DNA of 64,000 bases, taken from positions 1,178,001 to 1,242,000 of the forward strand of contig JADKBV010000011.1 of the NCBI GenBank assembly GCA_016714895.1. The letters run 5' to 3'. The notes under the pieces were generated by a model. That model was not told where the DNA came from and did not search any database. It was given only the letters and a program-made list of their open reading frames with translations. Positions 16,009 to 23,995 of the stretch are shown here, in pieces. Position 1 is the stretch's first letter, and the number at the start of each line of letters is the position of its first letter. The position numbers and the translations under genes are program-made. Source of the DNA: Saprospiraceae bacterium (lineage in GTDB: Bacteria > Bacteroidota > Bacteroidia > Chitinophagales > Saprospiraceae).

Positions 16009-18933
16009 TTAAAAATCAAGATTCAGACCCAAAATGGCCGTTCTTGCATGTGGATAAGTACCGTAATCAATACCCAACTCTGTGGCACTCAAACCAAATG
16101 CATTAACTTCAGGATCCAGTCCGGAATATTTTGTCAATGTGATCAGGTTTTGTCCAGTAAGGTAAAATCGTGCTTTGGATAATCTGATGGATTTTAATAA
16201 TTTTTGCGGCAGGGTATAACCTAATGTGATGGCTTTAAGCCGGACATAACTTCCATCTTCGACAAAACGGGTGGAGTTCCAGACATTATATACACTTCCA
16301 CCTCTGACAGCTCTGGGTATATTTGTGATTTTATTATCGGGTGTCCACCTGTCCAAAACGGCTACTGATTGGTTTTTACTGTCAAACATACCTTCGAGAT
16401 CGATTCTGGTGGCATTGTAGATGTCGTTACCAACACTACCCTGAATAAAGATGTTCAGATCAAAATTTTTATAATAAAAATCATTGGTAAATCCAAACGT
16501 AAAATCCGGTTGTGCATTTCCAATGATCGTTCTGTCATTCGGGTCTAAAATTCCGTTGTTGTTAACATCTTTGTAGATCATATCTCCCGTTTCAGGATTG
16601 ACACCTTCAGCTATATAACCGAAAAATGAGCCTAAAGGAGCGCCTGCTTTCAGAATACTTACATCCTGGTTATTACTGTAAATCCTTCCGAAATAATACA
16701 CATCTGTGTAGTTAAGTTCTACGACATTATTTCTGTTGAATGATATGTTAAAATCAGAATTCCACCTCAGTTTTTTATTCAGATTGACGGTTGAAACGGA
16801 CAAATCGAGACCTTTGTTTTCTATCGTTCCTGCATTCGTTTGAATGGAGGTAATCGGCAGTGAATTGGACAATTGTACATTTAATAATACATCGTTTGTT
16901 TTTTTATAATAAACATCTGCAATAAACGTAAGTCGACCATTAAACATCAAAACATCTAATCCGATGTTTGACTGTGTGGTGGTTTCCCATTTCAAACCGG
17001 GATTGCCGTAGGTAACCTGAGCTGATGCCGGACCTGACAACGGAGAAGTAAGCGGAGTTCTGAAATAATTGATCAGCCCGTATCGTGCGTAATTGGCTAT
17101 TCCTTCCTGATTTCCGTTTTTGCCCCAACCCATTCGGATTTTAACGTCATCTATGACATCAGTTTTTGGAAAAAAGGGTTCTGCAGATACTCTCCAGGCA
17201 GCAGATACAGCCGGCATGGTTCCCCAATGGTCGGCAAGTTTTGAAGATCCGTCCCTCCTTAAGGAAGCGCTGAAAATATATTTACTGACATAACTATATG
17301 TAGCTCTTCCAAAAAATGAAGTCAATGACCATGCTTCCCGGTTTGTGGATGCAGATATATTATTGGCAGCGTTGAGTGTCTTTACGGATACATCGTCGGG
17401 AAAATCATTTCCTTGTATGTAACTTTGATTCCATTGTAACTTTTGGGCACTCTGACCCAAAAGAAAACTATATGCATGGTCTCCTGATTTTGAGTATCCT
17501 AATGTGTTTTCAATCAGCCAACTATTTGTTGTAGACTTGGTGGCATTTCCCACACCGTTTTGATTTCTACCAAAATTGGTTTTAACAGGATCCAAATAGT
17601 AATCCCGTGAAAAGGTATTCAGATCAGCTCCGAAAGTTGACTTAAATTTCAGACCTTCTGCCAGCTTGATTTCAGCATATACATTACCAAGTAATCTGTT
17701 GTCTGTTTGATTTTGATCCGGACCATTCATATAAGCGACAGGATTTTCCCATGAAGGTTGAAAAGGATTCGGGTCATATTGTTGCGGATTATTTGGGTTG
17801 TAAATTCTCAAAAAAGGTGGTGTATTAAGAGCACTCATGATGACACCTCCTCTTCCTGAACTTGCATTATCCTGTGTATTTTTAGTATTGGAAAACAGTA
17901 CATTCATGTTGGCGCCTATGTTGACCCACGATCTGACTTCGTTGTCAAGGTTCATTCTTAAAGAATACCGGCTGTATTTGGCAGGAGCCACTATACCTGT
18001 GTTGTTCAGATAACCTCCGGACAACAGATAGCGTGATTTTTCACTTCCTCCTGCTACGGATAACTGGTAATTCTGAATGGTACCGGTTCCGAAAACTTCT
18101 TCACTCCAATCTGTGCTGTTGGTTCTGGTAGGATCTATGGATCCCGGACTGATTTCGTTCATCAGGTCGCGGTATCCTTTTGTAGAAAGGACTTCTATAC
18201 CTTGCCTCAATCTGGAGACTCCGGCATAGGTACTGAAACTTACGTTGGATTGATTGGCTTTACCTCTTTTGGTAGTAATGAGTACCACACCATTGGCAGC
18301 ACGTGCACCATAAATGGAGGCAGAGGATGCATCTTTCAGGACACTCATGGTTTCAATGTCAGAGGGATTCAGACCTCTGATATCTGTTGTCGGCAGTCCG
18401 TCCACTACGTATAATGGTTCGTTACCGGCCAGAACTGAGGTAGCTCCTCTTACCCTTACGGAAATATTTTCGCCGGGTTTTCCGGAAGGTTGTACCACCT
18501 GAACTCCGGCTGCTTTTCCTTGTAAGGCCTCGGCTGCAGAAGTCATAGGTCTGTCTTTTATGGCTTTTTCATCAACTACGGTAATAGCAGATGTAAGGTC
18601 TTTTTTCTTTTGTGTTCCATAACCTACCACGACAAGACTTTCCAACACGGTGGCTTCTTCTTCAAGCACAATGTTCATCAGAATTCCCGGCGTGCCGGTT
18701 ACTTCTTTTGTTTTGTAACCTATATACGTTATAACCAAAATGCCGGAAGATTCATTGAGCATAAATTTTCCGTCTATATCGGTAAATGTTCCTTTATCTG
18801 TATTTTTCAACATGACAGAAGCTCCTATTACAGATTCGTTTTTAGCATCCGTGACGATACCCGATATTTGGGAAAAAACATGATGGGAAAACCATGAAAA
18901 AACGACAACCAAAATAAATTTCAGAGAATACAT
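16009..18933 (-). CDS. SusC/RagA-family TonB-dependent transporter
   Basis: 974 residues. A signal peptide ends near 'HHVFSQ'. A carboxypeptidase-D-regulatory-like domain follows ('ISGIVTDAKNESVIGASVMLKN', about 22-95), then the TonB-box region near 'ESLVVVGYGTQKKKDLTSAI'. The plug has the SusC signature 'GNEPLYVVDGLPTTDIRGLNPSDIETMSVLKDASSASIYGARAANGVVLITTKRG'. The C-terminal 22-strand barrel ends in 'HARTAILGLNLDF' with a terminal aromatic. It imports oligosaccharides across the outer membrane with TonB energy and pairs with the next gene, SusD. A 151-bp gap holding an inverted repeat separates it from the upstream PKD lipoprotein gene, which may allow unequal expression. Confidence 0.97.
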   Translation of the reverse strand: MYSLKFILVVVFSWFSHHVFSQISGIVTDAKNESVIGASVMLKNTDKGTFTDIDGKFMLNESSGILVITYIGYKTKEVTGTPGILMNIVLEEEATVLESLVVVGYGTQKKKDLTSAITVVDEKAIKDRPMTSAAEALQGKAAGVQVVQPSGKPGENISVRVRGATSVLAGNEPLYVVDGLPTTDIRGLNPSDIETMSVLKDASSASIYGARAANGVVLITTKRGKANQSNVSFSTYAGVSRLRQGIEVLSTKGYRDLMNEISPGSIDPTRTNSTDWSEEVFGTGTIQNYQLSVAGGSEKSRYLLSGGYLNNTGIVAPAKYSRYSLRMNLDNEVRSWVNIGANMNVLFSNTKNTQDNASSGRGGVIMSALNTPPFLRIYNPNNPQQYDPNPFQPSWENPVAYMNGPDQNQTDNRLLGNVYAEIKLAEGLKFKSTFGADLNTFSRDYYLDPVKTNFGRNQNGVGNATKSTTNSWLIENTLGYSKSGDHAYSFLLGQSAQKLQWNQSYIQGNDFPDDVSVKTLNAANNISASTNREAWSLTSFFGRATYSYVSKYIFSASLRRDGSSKLADHWGTMPAVSAAWRVSAEPFFPKTDVIDDVKIRMGWGKNGNQEGIANYARYGLINYFRTPLTSPLSGPASAQVTYGNPGLKWETTTQSNIGLDVLMFNGRLTFIADVYYKKTNDVLLNVQLSNSLPITSIQTNAGTIENKGLDLSVSTVNLNKKLRWNSDFNISFNRNNVVELNYTDVYYFGRIYSNNQDVSILKAGAPLGSFFGYIAEGVNPETGDMIYKDVNNNGILDPNDRTIIGNAQPDFTFGFTNDFYYKNFDLNIFIQGSVGNDIYNATRIDLEGMFDSKNQSVAVLDRWTPDNKITNIPRAVRGGSVYNVWNSTRFVEDGSYVRLKAITLGYTLPQKLLKSIRLSKARFYLTGQNLITLTKYSGLDPEVNAFGLSATELGIDYGTYPHARTAILGLNLDF

Positions 18934-18964
18934 AAAAAATGGTTTTAAAATTGGTTTTATAAAA

Positions 18965-19071
18965 AAGCTGTCTGAAAAATGTGAATAGAATAACTAATTG
19001 ATTTTAAGAAACATCGGGTTGAGATATTTCTGTTAAATATTGTTACTGTACTAAAATTTCTCAGACAGCTT
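18965..19071 (-). repeat. 11-bp inverted repeat with long loop between PKD lipoprotein and SusC genes
   Basis: AAGCTGTCTGA (18965-18975) and TCAGACAGCTT (19061-19071) are perfect complements separated by 85 nt. They occupy almost the whole spacer ahead of susC, so the transcript could fold the intergenic region into one large stem-loop. Confidence 0.6.
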
Positions 19072-19084
19072 CCTGTTTGATATT

Positions 19085-20836
19085 TTATCTCGTCAATACC
19101 ACCGACCAGGCGGCACTTCCGTTTTTCGCTCCGGAAATATCAACAGATAAAATTAATGTTTCTGTGCCACCGACTTTTGAATAATTCATAATTTCGTACA
19201 CATTGGTCGAACTACCACCATTTGGTGCTTTGGAGCTATCACTGTTTTCACCACCGTAATAACCTTTGTAAAAACCTACAAAAGCGGCACCTGAAGAACC
19301 ATTAGTCAGAATAATTTTAGATCTTGTGGCTGATCCTGTTGGCGTTTCAACTACAAAACTATGGGTTGCCGATCCAAAAGCTGCACCATTACCGCTTCCG
19401 GCTACCTGAGCGTCTGTCCAACAACCGTTTGGAGTACCGAAATAACCATCATTTCTGGCATCTCCGTTTGTTTTATATTGATACGTACCATTAGCTGAAA
19501 AAATAAATTCATCATTAGTAATACAAGACCAATCATCAGCGCCGGTGCCCATTCCATTTAAAGAATTTAATGGCACCTGATACCACGTTGCATCCCCCAG
19601 ACCAGGACCTACAAAGATAGAATTTGCTGCTACCCTGACTTTCCATGCGCCTCCAACAATATCATTCAAAGTCACCACGCCACCTGAGATTGAAACATCT
19701 GAGGATTTTGTTTTCGAACCCTCACTGTTTGATGCAGTAAGTTTTACGGAAAAAACACCACCGCTTGTGTAGGTGTGGACAGGGTTTTCAGATGATGATG
19801 TGCTGCCATCACCAAAGTCCCATGAATACGAAGTGGCAAATTTTGATTTATTAGTAAAAGTTACTGTTTTATCATTGACTTCAAAAGAAAAATCAGGAGA
19901 GGGCTGCGGGCTTGGTATAGCCGGTTCGTCGGCAGGATTGTCATAATGTACCAATACAATTTTCCAGTAACCTCCGAAATTTGCATCTCCCGGATTAAAT
20001 TTGTAGTTATTTTCTAAGATTAAGGTATCTACCGGTCCATCCGTCAATTTTACAATATTGTAGGAAGTAGAAGTTTGAGGAAGTTTGTTTTCCACATCCG
20101 TTCCCAATTTAAACAAACCTATCCAGGCTCCCAGACCATTAAGCGTCAGTTTGGTAGGTGTGATGGTAAATTTATGTGTTCCTGAACCAAAAGCAGTCAT
20201 GTCGGCACCATTCGGGTCTTTCATGTTAGCTGAAGTAGCCGGTGCACATACATTATCCGGTTTTGCATACCAGTTGCCTTCAACCCAAAAGTCGCCTTTA
20301 TCGTCAAAAACATAATCTCCGTTTCGGTTGAACGTAAATTCATCATTCATACTGCAGCTTCTGACGGCGATTTCGTCGTTATCACGACCCATTGCCCACC
20401 AGACACCTGATCTGTCAAAAGGACCTACTTCCAAAGGATATCTGCCGCTTGTCGTAACCCTGAGGAGTTTCCATGTTTTCGAAGCTGTCCCGGCTATTTT
20501 GGTGAGTTCTGCATCAGTATCGGCTACTTCAATTGTTTGTGAAGAGACATCGGTACCACCATCACCTGACGCGGTGAGTTTAACGGTATATGTTCCTGCT
20601 GCGGCATAGGTATGGGAAGGGTTTACTTCTGAGGATTTAGCTCCGTCACCAAAGTCCCATTCTACGGTATTGTAGTTTTGAGAGGCATTGGTAAAATTAA
20701 TTTTTAAAAAATTGTTGGCATCTGCCAGATAAGAAAAACCTGAAATGGCTTCCGGTGCATCCTTTTTGCAGGAGGCACTAAAAAGTACCAAAAAGGTAAA
20801 TAATAAAAACCTTGATTGTAATAAATACGATTTCAT
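19085..20836 (-). CDS. PKD-domain lipoprotein, probable surface glycan-binding protein of the PUL
   Basis: 583 residues. The lipoprotein signal ends in 'FSASC' (C23). The first PKD domain is near 45-105 ('VEWDFGDGAKSSEVNPSHTYAAAGTYTVKLTA'), followed by a module with 'KTWKLLRVT' and 'DEFTFNRNGDYVFDDKG'. A second PKD domain near 325-385 ('SYSWDFGDGSTSSSENPVHTYTSGGVFSVKLTAS') is followed by a repeat of the same second module ('GAWKVRV', 'DEFIFSANGTYQYKTNG'). The protein is thus an internal duplication of PKD plus binding module. Such proteins take the SusE/SusF place in PULs of Flavobacteriia and Saprospiria. It is the first gene of the operon, transcribed away from the regulator. Confidence 0.85.
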   Translation of the reverse strand: MKSYLLQSRFLLFTFLVLFSASCKKDAPEAISGFSYLADANNFLKINFTNASQNYNTVEWDFGDGAKSSEVNPSHTYAAAGTYTVKLTASGDGGTDVSSQTIEVADTDAELTKIAGTASKTWKLLRVTTSGRYPLEVGPFDRSGVWWAMGRDNDEIAVRSCSMNDEFTFNRNGDYVFDDKGDFWVEGNWYAKPDNVCAPATSANMKDPNGADMTAFGSGTHKFTITPTKLTLNGLGAWIGLFKLGTDVENKLPQTSTSYNIVKLTDGPVDTLILENNYKFNPGDANFGGYWKIVLVHYDNPADEPAIPSPQPSPDFSFEVNDKTVTFTNKSKFATSYSWDFGDGSTSSSENPVHTYTSGGVFSVKLTASNSEGSKTKSSDVSISGGVVTLNDIVGGAWKVRVAANSIFVGPGLGDATWYQVPLNSLNGMGTGADDWSCITNDEFIFSANGTYQYKTNGDARNDGYFGTPNGCWTDAQVAGSGNGAAFGSATHSFVVETPTGSATRSKIILTNGSSGAAFVGFYKGYYGGENSDSSKAPNGGSSTNVYEIMNYSKVGGTETLILSVDISGAKNGSAAWSVVLTR

Positions 20837-20924
20837 TGCATCATCATTTAAAAGTTAAATAAATATTAGTGAATTGTTAATAAGTTGAAAAACTGCGTAA
20901 AGAAAATACTTTTATATTCTCAGA

Positions 20925-20980
20925 TACTACTACATTGGTACGGTAATAAGCTAAAATCACTACTACATTTATACTACTAT
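20925..20980. promoter_or_regulatory. Direct repeats, candidate operator shared by the PUL and its regulator
   Basis: ACTACTACATT occurs exactly at 20926-20936 and 20959-20969, 33 bp apart (about three helical turns). A shortened copy, ACTACTAT, follows at 20973-20980. All lie in the 183-bp region between the divergent PUL operon and the regulator gene. Confidence 0.55.
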
Positions 20981-20994
20981 GATAATAAAATGTG

Positions 20995-21002
20995 TATATT
21001 TG
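20995..21002 (+). promoter_or_regulatory. -7 promoter box for the PUL regulator
   Basis: TATATTTG matches TAnnTTTG fully and lies 18 bp before the ATG at 21020. It argues against translation starts at 20885 or 20990, which would precede the transcript. No clear TTTG lies at the ideal -33 distance, which would fit an activated promoter. Confidence 0.5.
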
Positions 21003-21019
21003 GCCTCCTTAAAACCTTA

Positions 21020-23869
21020 ATGAGAGCGGTGAAACATTGGATTATCCTCATTTTAATGGTCTGTTTACAGACAAAATCCATTTTGTTCGGACAATATGCC
21101 GAAGAAATGGTATCTGTGATCAATTATTCAAAAAACGAACTCAACATTGGTCAGCAAACCTGGCAAATTGAAACAAAGGATAAAAATGTAACATACTTTG
21201 CCAACAACGGAGGCCTTTTATTGTACGATGGAAAAAACTGGGAAAAGCTGAATTCACCAAATCAAACCATCATCAGGTCGGTAAAAAAAGAAGAAGACAG
21301 AATATACATCGGCACTCAAGGTGAATTTGGTTATTTTTTATTAAAGGGACATAAGTACCAATATATTTCATTGTCAAAACTACTTGCATTCAAAAAATAC
21401 AATGATATCTGGCATATAGAAACTTACGGGCAGAATGAAGTTTTTTTCAGGGCAGACGAATCCATTTTTTATTTTGACGGAAAAAAAGTTTTGCGACTTG
21501 AAGCAGGTAGTGGAAAATACAATTATCTGGGAAAAGTTGGAGATAAAATCATTTTGCAGGACTCTGAAGGTTTTCTTTTTGAATATATAAGAGGAGGATT
21601 TCAAAAGATTCAGGGGCCTTCCGGACGATTTGACAAAGGAAGGATTGTTTCTATCCTTTCTTATGAAAAAGATACAGTTCTTGTAGCTACGATATATGAC
21701 GGAATCTTTTATAAAGACGAAAATGGTTTTCATCCCTGGAAGACAAAGTACGATAATATATTAAAAAAGTATAATATTTATTGTGCCGATTATTTTCCGG
21801 GAAAGGGTCTGGGATTAGGTACTTCTTACAATGGGGTGTATGTCATTGATCAAAACCGAAACCTGATTGCACACAGTAATAAATCAAAGGGATTACAAAA
21901 CAACTCTGTTCTCAGTCTTCGTTTTACCCTTTCAGGAGATATTTGGGCAGGGCTGGACAACGGTGTGAGTTATCTGCAAATGTCCTCACAATACCGGTAT
22001 GTCTCACCGGATGAAGACCTGGAAGGAACCGGCTATTCTGCTTGTTTTTATAAAAATAAATATTTTTTTGGTACGAATACAGGAGTATATTTCAGGAATG
22101 AAACGGAAACGAAATCCAAACTTCTGGCAGGTACGGAAGGTCAGGTCTGGCATTTACAGATTTTGAAAGACAAATTATTGATCAATCATCATAATGGTCT
22201 TTTTGTTTACGATGGCCAACAGCTGATAACTCTTAGTAAAAAAAACGGGTGGTGGAAAATTGTCGCACTTACGGATTCTTTGGCCATAGCCGGAAATTAT
22301 GATGGGTTGTATTATCTGGACTATAAAAATGGAAATTTTTCGGTTCGGGAAAAAAAATCAGCATTTCAGGAAAGTTGTCGTTTTATAGAAACCGATCTGC
22401 AAAAAAATGTATGGATTGCTCATCCATATCGGGGAATTTACACAATAGAACGTAAGGATTGGGAACAAAAAAGTACAAATGTAAATGTGGTGACGGAAAC
22501 CTCTCCGGACGGGACACCTTTTTATTTTTCTATATTTCCCCATAAAAAGGGCGTTTTATTACAATCAAAAAAGGGATTTTATCTTTCTAATGATGGAAAA
22601 ACTTTTGTCAGAGATACATTTTTGGAAAGATATTTGGATCCGACCATCGAACTTCGTATGTATAAAAATGATGGTGAAGGTAATGTATGGTATTCGACGA
22701 CAAATGAAACCGGCCTTTTGATAAAAAATAAAAATTTACAATACCGGAAAAAATGGTTAAATGAAATTCATGGGAGGCTACCTGAAGGATTTCAATCAGT
22801 TGCTCATCTTTCCAATCAAAAAATAATATTTCCTTTGGATAAAGGATTTGTTTTTTTGGATAAAAATCAGGTGCTGCAATCAGATAAATTTGTAGATGGT
22901 TTTGTTTCCAAAATAACCTATTCCTTGCCTTTAGCCGACAGTTCTTTGTATTATACAAAATCAGATTCTGTCATCAGTTTGTCATTACCATATGACTTTA
23001 CCAATTTGTTTGTTTTTCTTTCAGGTACCCATTCACCCCATTCGGAATTTGTAACCTATTCATACCGGATAGACAATAATCAGTGGTCGTCATGGAGTAA
23101 AGATCATGTCATCCGACTCTATACATTATCATCAGGTACACACGAAATTCAAGTACGGATGATGAATGAAAACGGATCTGTCCGGCAAACAGGGTACCTT
23201 ATGATTAAGATTTCATATCCATGGTACCGGAGCCCGTTTGCTTTTTTTATGTATTTTGTTTTTTTGTCATTTATTATCTACCGATATGTAAAATACATTC
23301 GCGAAAACCACCGAAAAGAAGTTTTGATGATTGAATCGGCCAAAGCTTTGCAGGAACAAAAACATCTGGCTGAAAAGGAGCATACACAAAATGAAATTAT
23401 ACGTTTACAAAATGAAAAACTAACCGATGAAATCACTTTCAAGAACCAGGAACTGGCCTCATTTACGTATCATTTAGTCAGCAAAAATGAGTTGATCCAA
23501 GGTATCAATGACGAAATCACCAAACTTGAAAAAAAATATCCCGATCACAAAAATTTACTGAAAGATCTTAGAAATATCCACAGATTGGCCGAACAAAATG
23601 TCAATGCAGACGAAGATTGGGAAAAATTTATCAGTAATTTTGATCAGGTGCATTCGGAGTTTTTTAAACGTCTTACAGAAACCTATCCTGACCTGAGTCC
23701 CAGTGATTACAAACTATGTACTTACCTGCGGATGAACCTCACTTCCAAGGAAATTGCTTCTATTATGAATATTTCTCTGCGCAGTGTAGAAACCAACAGA
23801 TACAGGTTGAGAAAAAAAATGCAATTGGATACCGATACCAATCTGGTTCAGTTTCTCATTAATTTTTAA
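21020..23869 (+). CDS. Membrane-spanning propeller/Y_Y_Y sensor with LuxR-type HTH, PUL regulator
   Basis: 949 residues from the ATG at 21020, which gives the signal-like start 'MRAVKHWIILILMVCLQTKSILFGQ'. Upstream alternatives begin with TTG or lie before the -7 box. The large periplasmic region (about 30-700) has beta-propeller repeats such as 'DIWAGLDNGVSYL' and 'NVWYSTTNETGLLIKN'. A triple-tyrosine (Y_Y_Y) domain follows ('FVTYSYRIDNNQWSSWSKDHVIRLYTLSSGTHEIQVR'), then one membrane helix ('SPFAFFMYFVFLSFIIY') and a cytoplasmic coiled-coil. The C-terminus is a LuxR/GerE-type HTH ('LSPSDYKLCTYLRMNLTSKEIASIMNISLRSVETNRYRLRKKM'). There is no histidine kinase or receiver domain, so it looks like a one-component transmembrane transcription regulator. 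Its divergent position makes it the likely regulator of the PUL. Confidence 0.85.
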   Translation: MRAVKHWIILILMVCLQTKSILFGQYAEEMVSVINYSKNELNIGQQTWQIETKDKNVTYFANNGGLLLYDGKNWEKLNSPNQTIIRSVKKEEDRIYIGTQGEFGYFLLKGHKYQYISLSKLLAFKKYNDIWHIETYGQNEVFFRADESIFYFDGKKVLRLEAGSGKYNYLGKVGDKIILQDSEGFLFEYIRGGFQKIQGPSGRFDKGRIVSILSYEKDTVLVATIYDGIFYKDENGFHPWKTKYDNILKKYNIYCADYFPGKGLGLGTSYNGVYVIDQNRNLIAHSNKSKGLQNNSVLSLRFTLSGDIWAGLDNGVSYLQMSSQYRYVSPDEDLEGTGYSACFYKNKYFFGTNTGVYFRNETETKSKLLAGTEGQVWHLQILKDKLLINHHNGLFVYDGQQLITLSKKNGWWKIVALTDSLAIAGNYDGLYYLDYKNGNFSVREKKSAFQESCRFIETDLQKNVWIAHPYRGIYTIERKDWEQKSTNVNVVTETSPDGTPFYFSIFPHKKGVLLQSKKGFYLSNDGKTFVRDTFLERYLDPTIELRMYKNDGEGNVWYSTTNETGLLIKNKNLQYRKKWLNEIHGRLPEGFQSVAHLSNQKIIFPLDKGFVFLDKNQVLQSDKFVDGFVSKITYSLPLADSSLYYTKSDSVISLSLPYDFTNLFVFLSGTHSPHSEFVTYSYRIDNNQWSSWSKDHVIRLYTLSSGTHEIQVRMMNENGSVRQTGYLMIKISYPWYRSPFAFFMYFVFLSFIIYRYVKYIRENHRKEVLMIESAKALQEQKHLAEKEHTQNEIIRLQNEKLTDEITFKNQELASFTYHLVSKNELIQGINDEITKLEKKYPDHKNLLKDLRNIHRLAEQNVNADEDWEKFISNFDQVHSEFFKRLTETYPDLSPSDYKLCTYLRMNLTSKEIASIMNISLRSVETNRYRLRKKMQLDTDTNLVQFLINF

Positions 23870-23882
23870 AAGTTTTACAGTT

Positions 23883-23969
23883 AAAATACTCATTTTTTTT
23901 CAGATTTATTTCTTTTTTAATCATAAAAAATTCTTTTTGCCAATTGTGACAAACAGAAATGAGTATTTT
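23883..23969. repeat. 13-bp inverted repeat between the PUL regulator and ygiQ genes
   Basis: AAAATACTCATTT (23883-23895) and AAATGAGTATTTT (23957-23969) are exact complements around a 61-nt loop, and the right arm is followed by TTG. It may act as a weak terminator for the regulator, or as a regulatory site for ygiQ. Confidence 0.5.
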
Positions 23970-23983
23970 TTGTTTTCCCTGCC

Positions 23984-23991
23984 TATCTTTG
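23984..23991 (+). promoter_or_regulatory. -7 promoter box for ygiQ, directly before the start codon
   Basis: TATCTTTG (TAnnTTTG) ends 4 bp before the ATG at 23996. If used, transcription would begin at or inside the start codon, giving a leaderless or nearly leaderless mRNA. Confidence 0.45.
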
Positions 23992-23995
23992 CCCT

